A stretch of 39,022 bases of DNA, taken from the NCBI RefSeq assembly GCF_021655115.1, contig NZ_PPXY01000057.1:1-39022 (forward strand). Reading direction: 5' to 3'. The position numbers and the translations under genes were made by a program. Positions 21,065-29,271 of the stretch are shown here, in pieces (within the stretch, counting starts at the first letter, position 1; every line of letters starts with the position of its first letter). The DNA comes from Clostridium sp. Cult3. GTDB taxonomy: Bacteria; Bacillota; Clostridia; Tissierellales; Tepidimicrobiaceae. Under the pieces are notes generated by a model that ran no database searches, was not told the origin of the DNA, and was given only the letters and a program-made list of their open reading frames with translations.

Positions 21065-22570
21065 ATGGGGTTAAGAGAGGTGATAAAAGGAATGGTAGCA
21101 AAACTACTTAACATAGTACCAGCAACAGATAATCAAATATCGATTAAGGAGCCACTATCTCATCCAGGAACAGTATTAAGAAATAGGATCTGGTACAGAG
21201 GAGATCCAAGTGAGCTAGACCAATTTTTTAAACAAACTGCAATTGATGATGTAGGTGAGTCAAGGTTCTGGGCAGCAGTACCAAGTGCAGATTCAAGTAT
21301 AAGAAAGTTCCATAGTGGATTACCTGGAGAAATAGTTGATAAGTTGGCTGATATTGTTATAGCTGATTTGGATAGCATAGATTTAGCTAGTGAAGAGACT
21401 CAAAACCTATGGGATGAAATAGCTTTAGACAACAAATTTAGCGATGAGATATTAGGCGGAGCCATAAAAGACACTCTAATATGTGGTGATGGAGCCTTTA
21501 AGCTCAGTGTAGATACAGAGATAACAGAGTACCCAATAATAGAATTCTTTAGTGGTTCTGATGTTTATTATAGATATAAAAGAGGAAGGCTCCAGGAAGT
21601 AGTATTTTATGCTTACTATACCTACGATAAAGAAACCTATAGACTAGAAGAAATATACGGTAAAGGCTATATAGATTATAAGCTATATGATAAAAACGAC
21701 AAAGAAGTGCCTTTGTCAAAAGTCCCAGAGATAGCACACCTAACTAAAATTACCTTTGCTGGTGACTTCATAATGGCAGTACCTATGAAATTCTTTAAAT
21801 CACCTAAATTTGAGAATAGGGGTAATTCTATATTTGAACGTAAGAGTGATAACTTTGATGCATTAGATGAAGTTATTTCTCAATGGATAGATGCCATAAG
21901 AGCAGGAAGGGTAAAGAATTATATACCTGAGGACTTGGTACCAAAGAATCCAGATACAGGGGCAGTAATGAGACCTAACCCCTTTGATAACCAGTTTATT
22001 AAGATTGCTACATCAATGAAGGAGGAATCTAAGGACCAAATAGATCAGATACAAGCGGATATAAATTACACTGCATTTGTAGAAAGTTATGCTAACACTT
22101 TAGATATGTGTTTACAAGGAATTATATCACCTTCTACACTAGGAATAGATTTAAAGAAAACAGATAATGCAGAGGCACAAAGGGAAAAGGAAAAGACTAC
22201 ATTATACACTAGAGGGAAGATTATAGATGTATTAGTAGAAGTAATCCCATTATTAGTAGATACCACTCTAAAGGTATATGACAATATGAAGAAACAATCT
22301 CCTAAGGATTATGAGGTAACCGTAAACTTTGGAGAATATGCAAGCCCTGATTTTGATAGCACTGTAGAAGTAGTAGGAAAAGCCAAGACTTATGGAATTA
22401 TGAGTTTAGAGCAGGCAATTGAAGAATTATATGGTGATACCTGGACAGATGAAGAAAAGGCCTTAGAAGTTAAAAGGATAAAGGAAGGAGATAAAGTTAT
22501 AGATGAACCTGCTGCATGGGTGGATAGATTCAGAAAAGGAAAGCAGGAGGGCCTAGAAGATGAAGAATAG
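21065..22570 (+). CDS. Portal protein
   Basis: A 501-residue protein of SPP1/Gp6-like portal type: an N-terminal region with VLRNRIWYRGDPSELDQFF, a central region with GDGAFKLSVD and FFSGSDVYYRY, the long helix region around NTLDMCLQGIISPSTLGIDL typical of portals, and an acidic C-terminus. Twelve copies form the vertex ring through which DNA enters. It follows a good AGGAGG site and overlaps the minor capsid gene by 11 bases. Confidence 0.92.
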   Translation: MGLREVIKGMVAKLLNIVPATDNQISIKEPLSHPGTVLRNRIWYRGDPSELDQFFKQTAIDDVGESRFWAAVPSADSSIRKFHSGLPGEIVDKLADIVIADLDSIDLASEETQNLWDEIALDNKFSDEILGGAIKDTLICGDGAFKLSVDTEITEYPIIEFFSGSDVYYRYKRGRLQEVVFYAYYTYDKETYRLEEIYGKGYIDYKLYDKNDKEVPLSKVPEIAHLTKITFAGDFIMAVPMKFFKSPKFENRGNSIFERKSDNFDALDEVISQWIDAIRAGRVKNYIPEDLVPKNPDTGAVMRPNPFDNQFIKIATSMKEESKDQIDQIQADINYTAFVESYANTLDMCLQGIISPSTLGIDLKKTDNAEAQREKEKTTLYTRGKIIDVLVEVIPLLVDTTLKVYDNMKKQSPKDYEVTVNFGEYASPDFDSTVEVVGKAKTYGIMSLEQAIEELYGDTWTDEEKALEVKRIKEGDKVIDEPAAWVDRFRKGKQEGLEDEE

Positions 22571-23789
22571 AAGAAATGATAGAGATAAGGCCTATGACAT
22601 ACGGGTCATATATGAGCAAATGGAATTAGACCTAATTAGATCTATGAGAAGGAATTTATCTAGGCATGAGGAAGAAGAACTTAAACAGGGTTTTAAATTT
22701 GAACAATGGCAATCGGCTAAACTTAGAGATCTAGAAAGGTTTAGGAAAGAAAATGAAAAGATCATAGGTAAATATAGTGAACCTATAGAAGAACTTATAA
22801 CTTTTACACTAGTAGAAACTTATAAACAATCTCAAGACAATGTAAATGAATTTATAAAAGAAATAAAGAATGAATATGTAGATAATGTATTTGTGAAACT
22901 TCCAGGAGATTTAGAACCAATAACTCCACCGATAGAATCAGAGGACATGAAAGAAATGGTCGAGGAAGTATTAGAAAACGTAAGAATATGGCAAGAAGCT
23001 CCTACACCTAGGGATGAAGTCTTTTTTAGAATGAACGATAATAAATTTAATGCTCTGACGAAAACAGTTGAAAAGGATTTTAACGAAGCTAATTCGGCGG
23101 TACTAAGGCGTATGGATGATATATATAGACAAACTATATTTAAGGCCCAGGTACATTATAATACAGGGACAGTTACATTGGACCAAGCTATAGATATGGC
23201 CACTAAAGATTTTCTTGATAAAGGAATAGATGCAATAACCTATGCAGATGGCAAGAAGGTTAATATTGCTTCTTATGCAGAAATGGCACTAAGGACAGCT
23301 AATCATAGGGCATACCTAATGTCAGAAGGGAAGAAAAGGCAGGAGATGGGATTGTATTTAGTGGTAGTATCAGCCCATGCTACAGCTTGCGAATTATGCG
23401 TACCATGGCAAGGGAAGATAATTATTGATGATGTATATGGTGGTGGGAGTAAAGAAGCTGGAGACTATCCTCTATTAAGTACTGCTATGGAAGAGGGCTT
23501 AATGCATCCTAATTGCAGGCATAACCTAAGTACTTACTTTCCAGGGATAACGACATTGCCAAAGGTGCCAGATGAAGAAAAAGCATTGGAGAACTACAAG
23601 AATGAACAAAGGCAAAGATATATTGAAAGGCAAATAAGAAGATATAAGAGATTGGCAGAAGGGTCTATTGATGAAGAAAATATAAAGCAATATAATTCTA
23701 AGGTTAAAGAATGGCAAGGAATAATGAGGGAATTCTTGAAAGAGAATCCACAGCTAAGACGAGCCTATAGGAGAGAAAAAATATATTAG
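22560..23789 (+). CDS. Phage minor capsid / MuF-like head morphogenesis protein
   Basis: A 409-residue protein with the minor capsid type 2 pattern: helical N-terminus, LRTANHRAYLMSEGKKRQEM, HATACELCVPWQGKI and LMHPNCRHNLSTYFPGI near the end of the folded region. The C/H residues recall a metal-binding knuckle. MuF-type proteins enter the head in few copies and are made next to the portal, as here. The last 60 residues are a charged helix. No toxin-like C-terminal domain is present. Confidence 0.88.
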   Translation: MKNRRNDRDKAYDIRVIYEQMELDLIRSMRRNLSRHEEEELKQGFKFEQWQSAKLRDLERFRKENEKIIGKYSEPIEELITFTLVETYKQSQDNVNEFIKEIKNEYVDNVFVKLPGDLEPITPPIESEDMKEMVEEVLENVRIWQEAPTPRDEVFFRMNDNKFNALTKTVEKDFNEANSAVLRRMDDIYRQTIFKAQVHYNTGTVTLDQAIDMATKDFLDKGIDAITYADGKKVNIASYAEMALRTANHRAYLMSEGKKRQEMGLYLVVVSAHATACELCVPWQGKIIIDDVYGGGSKEAGDYPLLSTAMEEGLMHPNCRHNLSTYFPGITTLPKVPDEEKALENYKNEQRQRYIERQIRRYKRLAEGSIDEENIKQYNSKVKEWQGIMREFLKENPQLRRAYRREKIY

Positions 23790-23799
23790 GAGGGATAAC

Positions 23800-23883
23800 A
23801 TGGCTACAGCTACACAGGTAACATTAATTATATGCTTAACTTTAATAATATTAACTGCTATGGGGAAAAAGAAAAATGGATAA
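23800..23883 (+). CDS. 27-residue single-pass membrane peptide
   Basis: ATG 23800 follows TTAGGAGGGATAAC. It encodes MATATQVTLIICLTLIILTA and a basic tail GKKKNG: one membrane helix and positive end. It overlaps the next gene by 8 bases. Function unknown; the ribosome binding site supports it. Confidence 0.55.
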   Translation: MATATQVTLIICLTLIILTAMGKKKNG

Positions 23884-24148
23884 AAGACAATTCGTAATAA
23901 ATGAATATAATCAAGCAGAGAAAACTATTCATGTAGACTATAATAATCTTATCATTATGAGTATTAAATTAAGAAATGGATATATAGCAGTAGAGCATTG
24001 TATATGTACAAACCCAAGAGAATTTGACTTATCAAAAGGCATTGAAATATGCAAAGAGAAAATTATCAATCATTTATTATCAATATATCATTTTAGGACA
24101 ATAGAAAACCCAGAGAATATTAAGAAGATTTCAATGAAGACCAGATAA
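23876..24148 (+). CDS. Gp49/Sf6 gene 66-like phage protein
   Basis: A 90-residue protein. The C-terminal half, with KLRNGYIAVEHCICTNPREF, then DLSKGIEICKEKIINHL and SIYHF, follows the pattern of the N4 gp49/Sf6 gp66 family (G-x-V..., C-x-P-x-x-F, G-x-x-x-C). Members occur in many tailed phages, role unknown. It overlaps the small membrane peptide gene. A terminator overlaps its last codons. Confidence 0.7.
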   Translation: MDKRQFVINEYNQAEKTIHVDYNNLIIMSIKLRNGYIAVEHCICTNPREFDLSKGIEICKEKIINHLLSIYHFRTIENPENIKKISMKTR

Positions 24149-24160
24149 GGTCTTTTTTTA
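24137..24160 (+). terminator. Terminator within the head gene cluster
   Basis: AAGACC (24137-24142) pairs with GGTCTT (24149-24154), followed by a T-run. It overlaps the stop of the Gp49-like gene. A second weak hairpin ACTGG/CCAGT lies at 24205-24220 before the scaffold gene. Confidence 0.7.
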
Positions 24161-24245
24161 TTACTCTTTTTAGTATTTATGAGTATAAACTGAAAGAACC
24201 CAAGACTGGCACTGACCAGTATAAAAAAGTATGGAGGGATAAATA

Positions 24246-24830
24246 ATGGAATGGATTTTAAAACTTATTGAAAAGCACACAAAAGATGGTCAATTAGACC
24301 AAGGAGAATTGATGAAAGACATTAACAAAGAGTTTCCAAAGTATGCAGTACCTAAAGAGCAATATAATGCATTGGCAGAGACTAAGAAGAAACTTGAGGA
24401 AGATTTAGAAACTAGAGATAAGCAGCTAGAAGATTTGAAAGAAATAGATGTAGATGGTCTAAAGGAACAAATTGAAACATTACAACAAGAAAATCAAACT
24501 ACTAAAGAAACCTATGAAAAAGAATTAAAAGAACTTCAGCTTAACAATGCTATTAAGTTGGCCATAAATGGAAAAGTGCATGATGAGGATATAGTATCTC
24601 AATTAATCAAGAAAGATGAACTTGTATTAAGCGAAGATGGCAAAGTTGTAGGATTAGATGAACAAATTAACTCACTTAAAGAGACCAAGGGTTTCTTGTT
24701 TATAGAAGAAAAGCAAGATGAGCAGGAAGAACAACCAGGTTTTCAGAAGGTGGGAAATGAACAACCTAACAATCCTCAGGCAATGGATGATGCAATAGCG
24801 GCTGCATTTGGAAACTTAGAGGAAAAATAA
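24246..24830 (+). CDS. Phage scaffolding protein (GP20 family)
   Basis: A 194-residue protein that is largely coiled coil (about 45-105: AETKKKLEEDLETRDKQLED and onward), with the GP20-family pattern of ELMKDINKEFPKYAVPKEQY at the front and LNNAIKLAINGKVHDEDIVS after the coil. It guides prohead assembly and is lost before DNA entry. It lies directly before the major capsid gene, as expected. Confidence 0.9.
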   Translation: MEWILKLIEKHTKDGQLDQGELMKDINKEFPKYAVPKEQYNALAETKKKLEEDLETRDKQLEDLKEIDVDGLKEQIETLQQENQTTKETYEKELKELQLNNAIKLAINGKVHDEDIVSQLIKKDELVLSEDGKVVGLDEQINSLKETKGFLFIEEKQDEQEEQPGFQKVGNEQPNNPQAMDDAIAAAFGNLEEK

Positions 24831-24847
24831 AGAAAGGATGATAATTA

Positions 24848-25744
24848 ATGAGTATTAATTATGCTGAAAGATTTGAAAGACAAATAGAACAACAATTTCA
24901 AAGAGAATTGACATCTGCTGATATGGCATCAAATAGAAGGTATAATTTTATAGATGCACAAACTATAAGGATACCAACTATAGAATTATCTGGTTATAAG
25001 GACCATGCAAGAGATGGTTCTAAAAACAGAGGGGTAGTAGGAAATACTTATCAAGCATTTTCTCTTACTCACGATAGAAACATTGAATTTTATGTAGATG
25101 AGATGGATGTAGATGAAACTAATCAAGTATTATCTGCAGCAAATATCACAGCAGTATTTAATCAGGAGCAAGCTATACCTGAATTAGACTCTTTTAGATA
25201 TTCTAAACTATATTCTGAATTTGTTGCAAATGGTGGGGTAGTAAATACTGAAACATTAACAGAGGCTAATATACTGCAGGTATTCGATAAGATGATGGAA
25301 GATATGGATGAAGCAGCAGTACCACAGTCTGGTAGAATGCTAAAGGTTACCCCTAGAGTTTATACTATGTTAAAGAACGCAGAGAAAATACAAAGATTTA
25401 TTGATGTAAGTGGAGGGGCTAAAAACGTTAACAGAAATGTTAGGTCCTTAGATGAAGTAACTATAGTAACAGTACCATCCGACAGAATGAAAACTCTATA
25501 TGATTTCTCCGAAGGTTTTACACCAGGAGAAGGAGCTAAGCAAATTAACATGATGCTATATCATACTTCTGCAATATTGGCACCAGTAAAAGTTGCTGAT
25601 ATATACCTATGGAACAAAGGACAAACTCCTGACTCTGCATTTGGTTACTTGTATCAAAACAGAATGTACACTGATTTATTTGTTATCAAGGCTAAAAAAG
25701 ATGCTATAGCAATAAATGTTGAAGCTAGTGGAGTGGAGGGATAA
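24848..25744 (+). CDS. Major capsid protein
   Basis: A 298-residue protein directly after the scaffold gene. It matches the Firmicute phage major capsid type with the early SINYAERFERQIEQQFQREL, the EFYVDEMDVDETNQVLSAAN segment and the central MLKVTPRVYTMLKNAEKIQR, with the HK97-like coat fold presumed. No N-terminal delta domain is obvious, in line with the use of a separate scaffold. Confidence 0.9.
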   Translation: MSINYAERFERQIEQQFQRELTSADMASNRRYNFIDAQTIRIPTIELSGYKDHARDGSKNRGVVGNTYQAFSLTHDRNIEFYVDEMDVDETNQVLSAANITAVFNQEQAIPELDSFRYSKLYSEFVANGGVVNTETLTEANILQVFDKMMEDMDEAAVPQSGRMLKVTPRVYTMLKNAEKIQRFIDVSGGAKNVNRNVRSLDEVTIVTVPSDRMKTLYDFSEGFTPGEGAKQINMMLYHTSAILAPVKVADIYLWNKGQTPDSAFGYLYQNRMYTDLFVIKAKKDAIAINVEASGVEG

Positions 25745-25747
25745 TGT

Positions 25748-25981
25748 ATGTTTTATGCAATAAAAGCTAATAGACAATATAAAATTTCAGAAGATGAAAA
25801 GCAAAAATATAGGAATATGGGATATAAAATAGCAGAATTGAAAAATGATAAATTAGTATTTGAAGAAATAGAAACAGAAGAAACTAAGGAAATAGCAAAG
25901 TTAAAGAAAGAAAATGAGAAATTAAAAAAGGAACTAGATGCTTTAAAGAAAGATGGTAAGGAAAAAGGAGAGGGCAAATAG
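25748..25981 (+). CDS. Hypothetical coiled-coil protein in the head module
   Basis: A 77-residue protein: a short N-terminal segment (FYAIKANRQYKISEDEKQKY) then a Lys/Glu coiled coil to the end (about 45-72). GGAGGGATAATGT precedes the ATG. It lies between capsid and connector genes, where small head-joining or decoration proteins occur. No specific family recognised. A weak GAGAG/CTCTC hairpin overlaps its end. Confidence 0.6.
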   Translation: MFYAIKANRQYKISEDEKQKYRNMGYKIAELKNDKLVFEEIETEETKEIAKLKKENEKLKKELDALKKDGKEKGEGK

Positions 25982-26012
25982 CTCTCTCTTTAGCTTTTAA
26001 GGGGTGAGTTGT

Positions 26013-26378
26013 TTGGCTTATGTAGATTATGAGTATTATAAAAACACTTTTAAAGGAAGTTTAGACGAAAATGCAGCTACTAAATTACTAGAAGAATCAT
26101 CCGACCAAGTAGATAGATTGACATATGGAAGAATTAGAAAAAGAGGGTTTGAAAACCTAACAGAATACCAGCAAGAAATGGTCCAGAAGGCAGTATGCCA
26201 TCAAGCGGAATTTATTAATAACTATGGAGAATACCTTAACTCTCCTTTAGGTGGATTTAGTATTGGGGATGTAAGCTTATCATTTAGCAAAGAAAATCAA
26301 GGTCCTGGCGGAATTATAGCAGATAAAAAAACATTAGACTATTTAGCACAAACAGGCCTATCTACAAGGAGGTTATAG
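26013..26378 (+). CDS. Head-tail connector protein (Gp6-like)
   Basis: A 121-residue protein with the layout of head-tail connector adaptors: YVDYEYYKNTFKGSLDENAA, SSDQVDRLTYGRI, VQKAVCHQAEFINNYGEYL, then IGDVSLSFSKEN. It would sit below the portal. The in-frame GTG at 26004 overlaps the AAGGGG site, so I prefer TTG 26013, 8 bases downstream of it. Confidence 0.82.
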   Translation: MAYVDYEYYKNTFKGSLDENAATKLLEESSDQVDRLTYGRIRKRGFENLTEYQQEMVQKAVCHQAEFINNYGEYLNSPLGGFSIGDVSLSFSKENQGPGGIIADKKTLDYLAQTGLSTRRL

Positions 26379-26379
26379 C

Positions 26380-26697
26380 ATGAAGCTTCCATTTCCAGAT
26401 TGGGCTATGGTAACACCAATAAAGGTCTATGCAGAGGTTCCTGATGAAGATGGAGTAACTAATACATTAATATTTGATGGAAAATGTAACTTTAGTGAAA
26501 GGTCCAGGACTACTCTTAACGAACAAAAACAAGTAGTAGAATTAACTGGCAAAGCCTTATTCAAAGGAGATATTTATCCAGGACAACCTATAAAAGGATA
26601 TGTAATCGTTGATGGCATAAAAAGAACCATTTATAGGTCCAGAAAACCTAGAAATCCAGATGGTTCAATATATTCTACAGAATTGGACTTGATGTAA
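26380..26697 (+). CDS. Minor capsid / head closure protein
   Basis: A 105-residue beta-rich protein (TPIKVYAEVPDEDGVTNTLI, CNFSERSRTTLNEQKQVVEL) matching the minor_capsid_1 type, thought to be a stopper at the head-tail interface. It starts 1 base after the connector gene and abuts the next. Confidence 0.8.
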   Translation: MKLPFPDWAMVTPIKVYAEVPDEDGVTNTLIFDGKCNFSERSRTTLNEQKQVVELTGKALFKGDIYPGQPIKGYVIVDGIKRTIYRSRKPRNPDGSIYSTELDLM

Positions 26698-27075
26698 ATG
26701 ATGAAAATAAAAGGAAAACTTAAACTCAATCCTCAGGCAATAAAAAAGATAGAAGATGCTGCAATAAAAGCTTTACCTTTGACTATGGAAGCTATGAAAA
26801 CAGAGGTAAACAATATGCAAGTAGTTCCAAAGGAAACAGGCAACTTAGAAGAATCCGCGGTAACAGGAACAGAAAACAATAGAGGATTTTTAAGCTACAA
26901 CACGCCTTATGCTAGGAGATTATATTATAATCCTGATTATGATTTTAGTACCCTTGTAAATCAATATGCCCAGGGTAGATGGTTAGATCCATTTATCTAT
27001 GGTCCTAAAAAAATGTGGTTAGCTCAAACCTATGGAGAATTTCTTAAACAATTATCAGGTGGGGTGATTAAATGA
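26698..27075 (+). CDS. Minor capsid protein (neck)
   Basis: A 125-residue protein of the minor_capsid_2 type: PLTMEAMKTEVNNMQVVPKE, TGNLEESAVTG, NTPYARRLYYNPDYDFS and GRWLDPFIYGPKKMW. Likely a neck protein between stopper and tail terminator. Its start directly follows the previous stop, with no strong ribosome binding site, so translation is probably coupled. It overlaps the next gene by 4 bases. Confidence 0.8.
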   Translation: MMKIKGKLKLNPQAIKKIEDAAIKALPLTMEAMKTEVNNMQVVPKETGNLEESAVTGTENNRGFLSYNTPYARRLYYNPDYDFSTLVNQYAQGRWLDPFIYGPKKMWLAQTYGEFLKQLSGGVIK

Positions 27076-27461
27076 CAATTAGTGATTTTAGAGATTGGCT
27101 AAAAACTAAAATAGATTGCCCTAACTGGTCAAGTGGAGGGTTAAGGACCACAGATGAAAAGGCTATAGTAATTTATAATGGTCAAGCTTTTGTAAATCCC
27201 ATGGCCATTGGTGGTTTACAGAACAGCAGTTACAGAGGTAAAGGTATTAGAATATTAATCCATTGGAATAAAAACGTAAGAGAAAGTGAATTGAAGGCCC
27301 AAGAAGTCTATAATGCTATAAATGGCTTAACTAATGTAGAAGTAGCAGGTAAAAGAGTGATTAAGTTTAATATGAGAGATCCAGAGCCTATTTATTTAGG
27401 TGTAGATGACTCTGGAATATATGAGTATGTTATTGATTTGGAAATTATATATGAAAGGTAG
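27072..27461 (+). CDS. Minor capsid / tail terminator-like protein
   Basis: A 129-residue protein of the minor_capsid_3 type: FRDWLKTKIDCPNWSSGGLR at the front, IGGLQNSSYRGKGIRILIHW in the middle and GIYEYVIDLEIIYER at the end. The fold of such proteins resembles tail terminators, which cap the tail tube. It precedes the tube protein gene. Confidence 0.8.
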   Translation: MTISDFRDWLKTKIDCPNWSSGGLRTTDEKAIVIYNGQAFVNPMAIGGLQNSSYRGKGIRILIHWNKNVRESELKAQEVYNAINGLTNVEVAGKRVIKFNMRDPEPIYLGVDDSGIYEYVIDLEIIYER

Positions 27462-27471
27462 GTAATGATAT

Positions 27472-27930
27472 ATGGCAACTGTAACAAGTGGTGTATTTCC
27501 AGTCTTTAATATCGATTTTAAGATTGGTATTAAGGGTAGAGAAAGTTCTGAAGAAGATATGAAAATCATAAAAGACTTAACAACCTTCTCTATAGCTATA
27601 GATGGTAATACAGAGGAATGGACTCCTATGGATACAGAAGGTTGGGTTAGAAGGTTAATGACAGGTAAGGGTTTTACACTAACCTTAAATGGTAAAAGGC
27701 ATGTAGGAGACCCTGGTAATGATTATGTAGCATCTACAGCCTGGAAAAGTGGACTAGATTGTTCCTCTAAGTTTGGAGTAGAATTCCCTAATGGAGATAA
27801 GCTTACTTTTGACTGTATTGTAGACGTAACTAATCCAGGTTCTGGAGAGTCTACAGATGTGGCAGATTTAGAATTTGACGTATTGAGTGATGGTAAACCT
27901 GAATATGTCCCTGCACCCATAGTGCCTTAA
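27472..27930 (+). CDS. Major tail tube protein
   Basis: A 152-residue protein starting ATVTSGVFPVFNIDFKIGIK, with KDLTTFSIAIDGNTEEWTPM and FTLTLNGKRHVGDPGNDYVA, the pattern of Firmicute siphophage tail tube proteins. It polymerises around the tape measure. GGTAGGTAATGAT precedes the ATG. Confidence 0.88.
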   Translation: MATVTSGVFPVFNIDFKIGIKGRESSEEDMKIIKDLTTFSIAIDGNTEEWTPMDTEGWVRRLMTGKGFTLTLNGKRHVGDPGNDYVASTAWKSGLDCSSKFGVEFPNGDKLTFDCIVDVTNPGSGESTDVADLEFDVLSDGKPEYVPAPIVP

Positions 27931-27945
27931 AGGTAGGTGAGCTAG

Positions 27946-28107
27946 GTGAAAGCTAAAGTATTGAGAACATTTAATGACGTTAAAGGAAATAAGATAAGAA
28001 AAAAAGGAGAAATATTTGAAGTAACCAAAAAGAGGTATGAGGAAATAAACTCAACCTCTTATGGTACTTTAATCGAAGAAATAAAGGAGGTAAAAAAGAA
28101 TGAGTAA
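27946..28107 (+). CDS. Small protein between tube and tail chaperone (53 residues)
   Basis: GTG 27946 follows AGGTAGGTGAG. The product (VLRTFNDVKGNKIRKKGEIF, KRYEEINSTSYGTLIEEI) resembles the small KxxGxxxxV-type proteins often encoded beside head and tail genes, with one short beta domain. Its stop overlaps the chaperone start. Confidence 0.6.
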   Translation: MKAKVLRTFNDVKGNKIRKKGEIFEVTKKRYEEINSTSYGTLIEEIKEVKKNE

Positions 28108-28426
28108 AGTATATGATATTTCTGCAAAGTTAACAAATGAAAAACCTAAAATACAAATTGCAGAAAACAAGATATATGAAGTAGATAATAGAAAAAATAC
28201 AATTCTTAAGATGCAACAGATGTTACAAAAGGCAGACATTGATGATTTAGATTTCCTTGATGAAGCGATAGAAATGCTACTAGGAGAAAAGGCTGCAAAA
28301 GAACTTGCGGAGATGGATTTATCTATAAAAAATTATCAAGTAATTTTTGTAACAATTGTGGCAGCTATTCAGGAAATAGAATACGAGCAAGCAGAGGGCA
28401 TGTTTCGTAAAGCGACAGATTTATAA
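28100..28426 (+). CDS. Tail assembly chaperone, N-terminal (gpG-like) form
   Basis: A 108-residue acidic protein (MSKVYDISAKLTNEKPKIQI, then ADIDDLDFLDEAIEMLLGEK) located between tube and tape measure, the position of lambda gpG. In most long-tailed phages the gene makes a second, longer product by ribosomal frameshift. Here the +1 frame is open from 28380 and continues into a Gp15-like sequence. AAGGAGGT precedes the ATG. The chaperone role is from position and size. Confidence 0.78.
   Translation: MSKVYDISAKLTNEKPKIQIAENKIYEVDNRKNTILKMQQMLQKADIDDLDFLDEAIEMLLGEKAAKELAEMDLSIKNYQVIFVTIVAAIQEIEYEQAEGMFRKATDL
28400..28411 (+). other. Candidate +1 ribosomal frameshift site
   Basis: Zero-frame codons ATG TTT CGT AAA at 28400-28411. 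The Phe tRNA on TTT (28403-28405) can re-pair with TTC (28404-28406), and CGT is a scarce Arg codon in this AGA/AGG-rich sequence, so the A site would be slow. After a +1 shift, reading continues GTA AAG CGA in the Gp15-like frame. The exact slip position is inferred. Confidence 0.5.
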
Positions 28427-28775
28427 AGATGGTCAAGGTAGAGAAATATGGTTTGATTTATATGAAGACTGGGGGCTAATTGAAGCCTCCTTTGCTACTC
28501 AATATGGAATAAGGCTTAGACAGGAAGAAGATATGTCCTGGGGAGAGTTTATCACCTTATTAGGCGGCCTTAATTCAAAAACTCCCCTAGGACAAGTTAT
28601 ATCAATTAGAAGTGAAAATGATAAAGACATGTTAAAGCACTTCACTAAGAATCAACATAGAATCAGAAATGAATGGAGAAATAAACATATAAACAAAGTG
28701 ATTATGGATAAAAAGGAAGCTGAAAGGCAGATACAAATATTCCAGGATATGTGTAAAAAGGCATTTGGGAAATAA
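28407..28775 (+). CDS. Tail assembly chaperone, frameshifted C-terminal (Gp15-like) part
   Basis: The +1 frame relative to the gpG-like gene reads VKRQIYKDGQGREIWFDLYE, DWGLIEASFATQYGIRLRQE and DMSWGEFITLLGGL, then PLGQVISIRSENDKDML and KHFTKNQHRIRNEW. This matches phage Gp15-like proteins, whose conserved DW-x-LI-x-x-SF and DMSW-x-EF motifs lie mostly before the first ATG in this frame (28533). The protein is therefore probably made as a gpG-Gp15 fusion of about 224 residues (102 plus 122) by a +1 shift near 28403. The longer form would recruit tube subunits to the tape measure. Confidence 0.72.
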   Translation, partial: VKRQIYKDGQGREIWFDLYEDWGLIEASFATQYGIRLRQEEDMSWGEFITLLGGLNSKTPLGQVISIRSENDKDMLKHFTKNQHRIRNEWRNKHINKVIMDKKEAERQIQIFQDMCKKAFGK

Positions 28776-28777
28776 AT

Positions 28778-28806
28778 TTGAATCCCTATATCATATTTGG
28801 TATTAT
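28778..28806 (+). promoter_or_regulatory. Promoter of the zinc-ribbon cargo gene
   Basis: TTGAAT (28778-28783), 17 bases, TATTAT (28801-28806), just after the tail chaperone stop and 34 bases before the next start codon. Confidence 0.7.
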
Positions 28807-28839
28807 AAGGGTAATAATATATGGTACGGGGGTGGGATT

Positions 28840-29205
28840 ATGAGTTTCTGGGAGAAGTTTAAAGAAGATTTTAATAAACAAGTAGAAATCGAAATGGATA
28901 AAGCAGATAAAAGAAGAAAAGAAAAGAAATTGGAAAAGCAAGAGCATAAAGATAGAATAGAAGAAATGAAAAAAGAAAATAAATATAGAGAAAAGCAAAT
29001 GGAAATAGAAGGGATAGCGCATTGCCCTAAATGCAAAAGTACCTCTATCCAATATGTAGAAAGAAGAAAAAGATTAAGTTTAGGAAGGGCCGCAGTAGGT
29101 ACGGCATTATTTAGCCCTTTAGGTGGGGCAGTTGGAGCAGTAACAAGCAAAAAATACAAGGGTTTTGTAAAGTGCTTGAATTGTGGACATAAATGGAAAA
29201 TGTAA
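28840..29205 (+). CDS. Zinc-ribbon cargo protein with glycine-rich hydrophobic hinge
   Basis: A 121-residue protein. Residues 1-65 are a highly charged helix (KEDFNKQVEIEMDKADKRRK and onward). A zinc ribbon is split by an insert: CPKC (about 69-72) and CLNCGHKW near the end, with a Gly/Ala-rich hydrophobic stretch (AAVGTALFSPLGGAVGAV) between. Such split ribbons with an inserted glycine-zipper-like hairpin suggest membrane association. It has its own promoter and terminator and interrupts the chaperone-tape measure pair, so it is cargo rather than a virion gene. Start ATG 28840 is behind GGGGGTG. Confidence 0.72.
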   Translation: MSFWEKFKEDFNKQVEIEMDKADKRRKEKKLEKQEHKDRIEEMKKENKYREKQMEIEGIAHCPKCKSTSIQYVERRKRLSLGRAAVGTALFSPLGGAVGAVTSKKYKGFVKCLNCGHKWKM

Positions 29206-29218
29206 GTCAAAATAAACT

Positions 29219-29248
29219 AAGCATCTACTATTTAGTAGATGCTTTTTC
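29219..29248 (+). terminator. Terminator of the zinc-ribbon cargo gene
   Basis: Perfect 11-bp stem AAGCATCTACT (29219-29229) with AGTAGATGCTT (29234-29244), loop ATTT, then TTT. Confidence 0.9.
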
Positions 29249-29271
29249 TATGCCTGAAAGGTGGTGAATAC

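Noticed and set aside
24205-24220. ACTGG/CCAGT hairpin before the scaffold gene as a terminator or sigma-54 site
   Set aside because: Only five base pairs, no T-run, and the TGGCAC match lacks the required second element.
28421-28426. TTA-TAA as the tail chaperone slip site
   Set aside because: A +1 move from UUA to UAU gives poor tRNA re-pairing; TTT-CGT is a better candidate.
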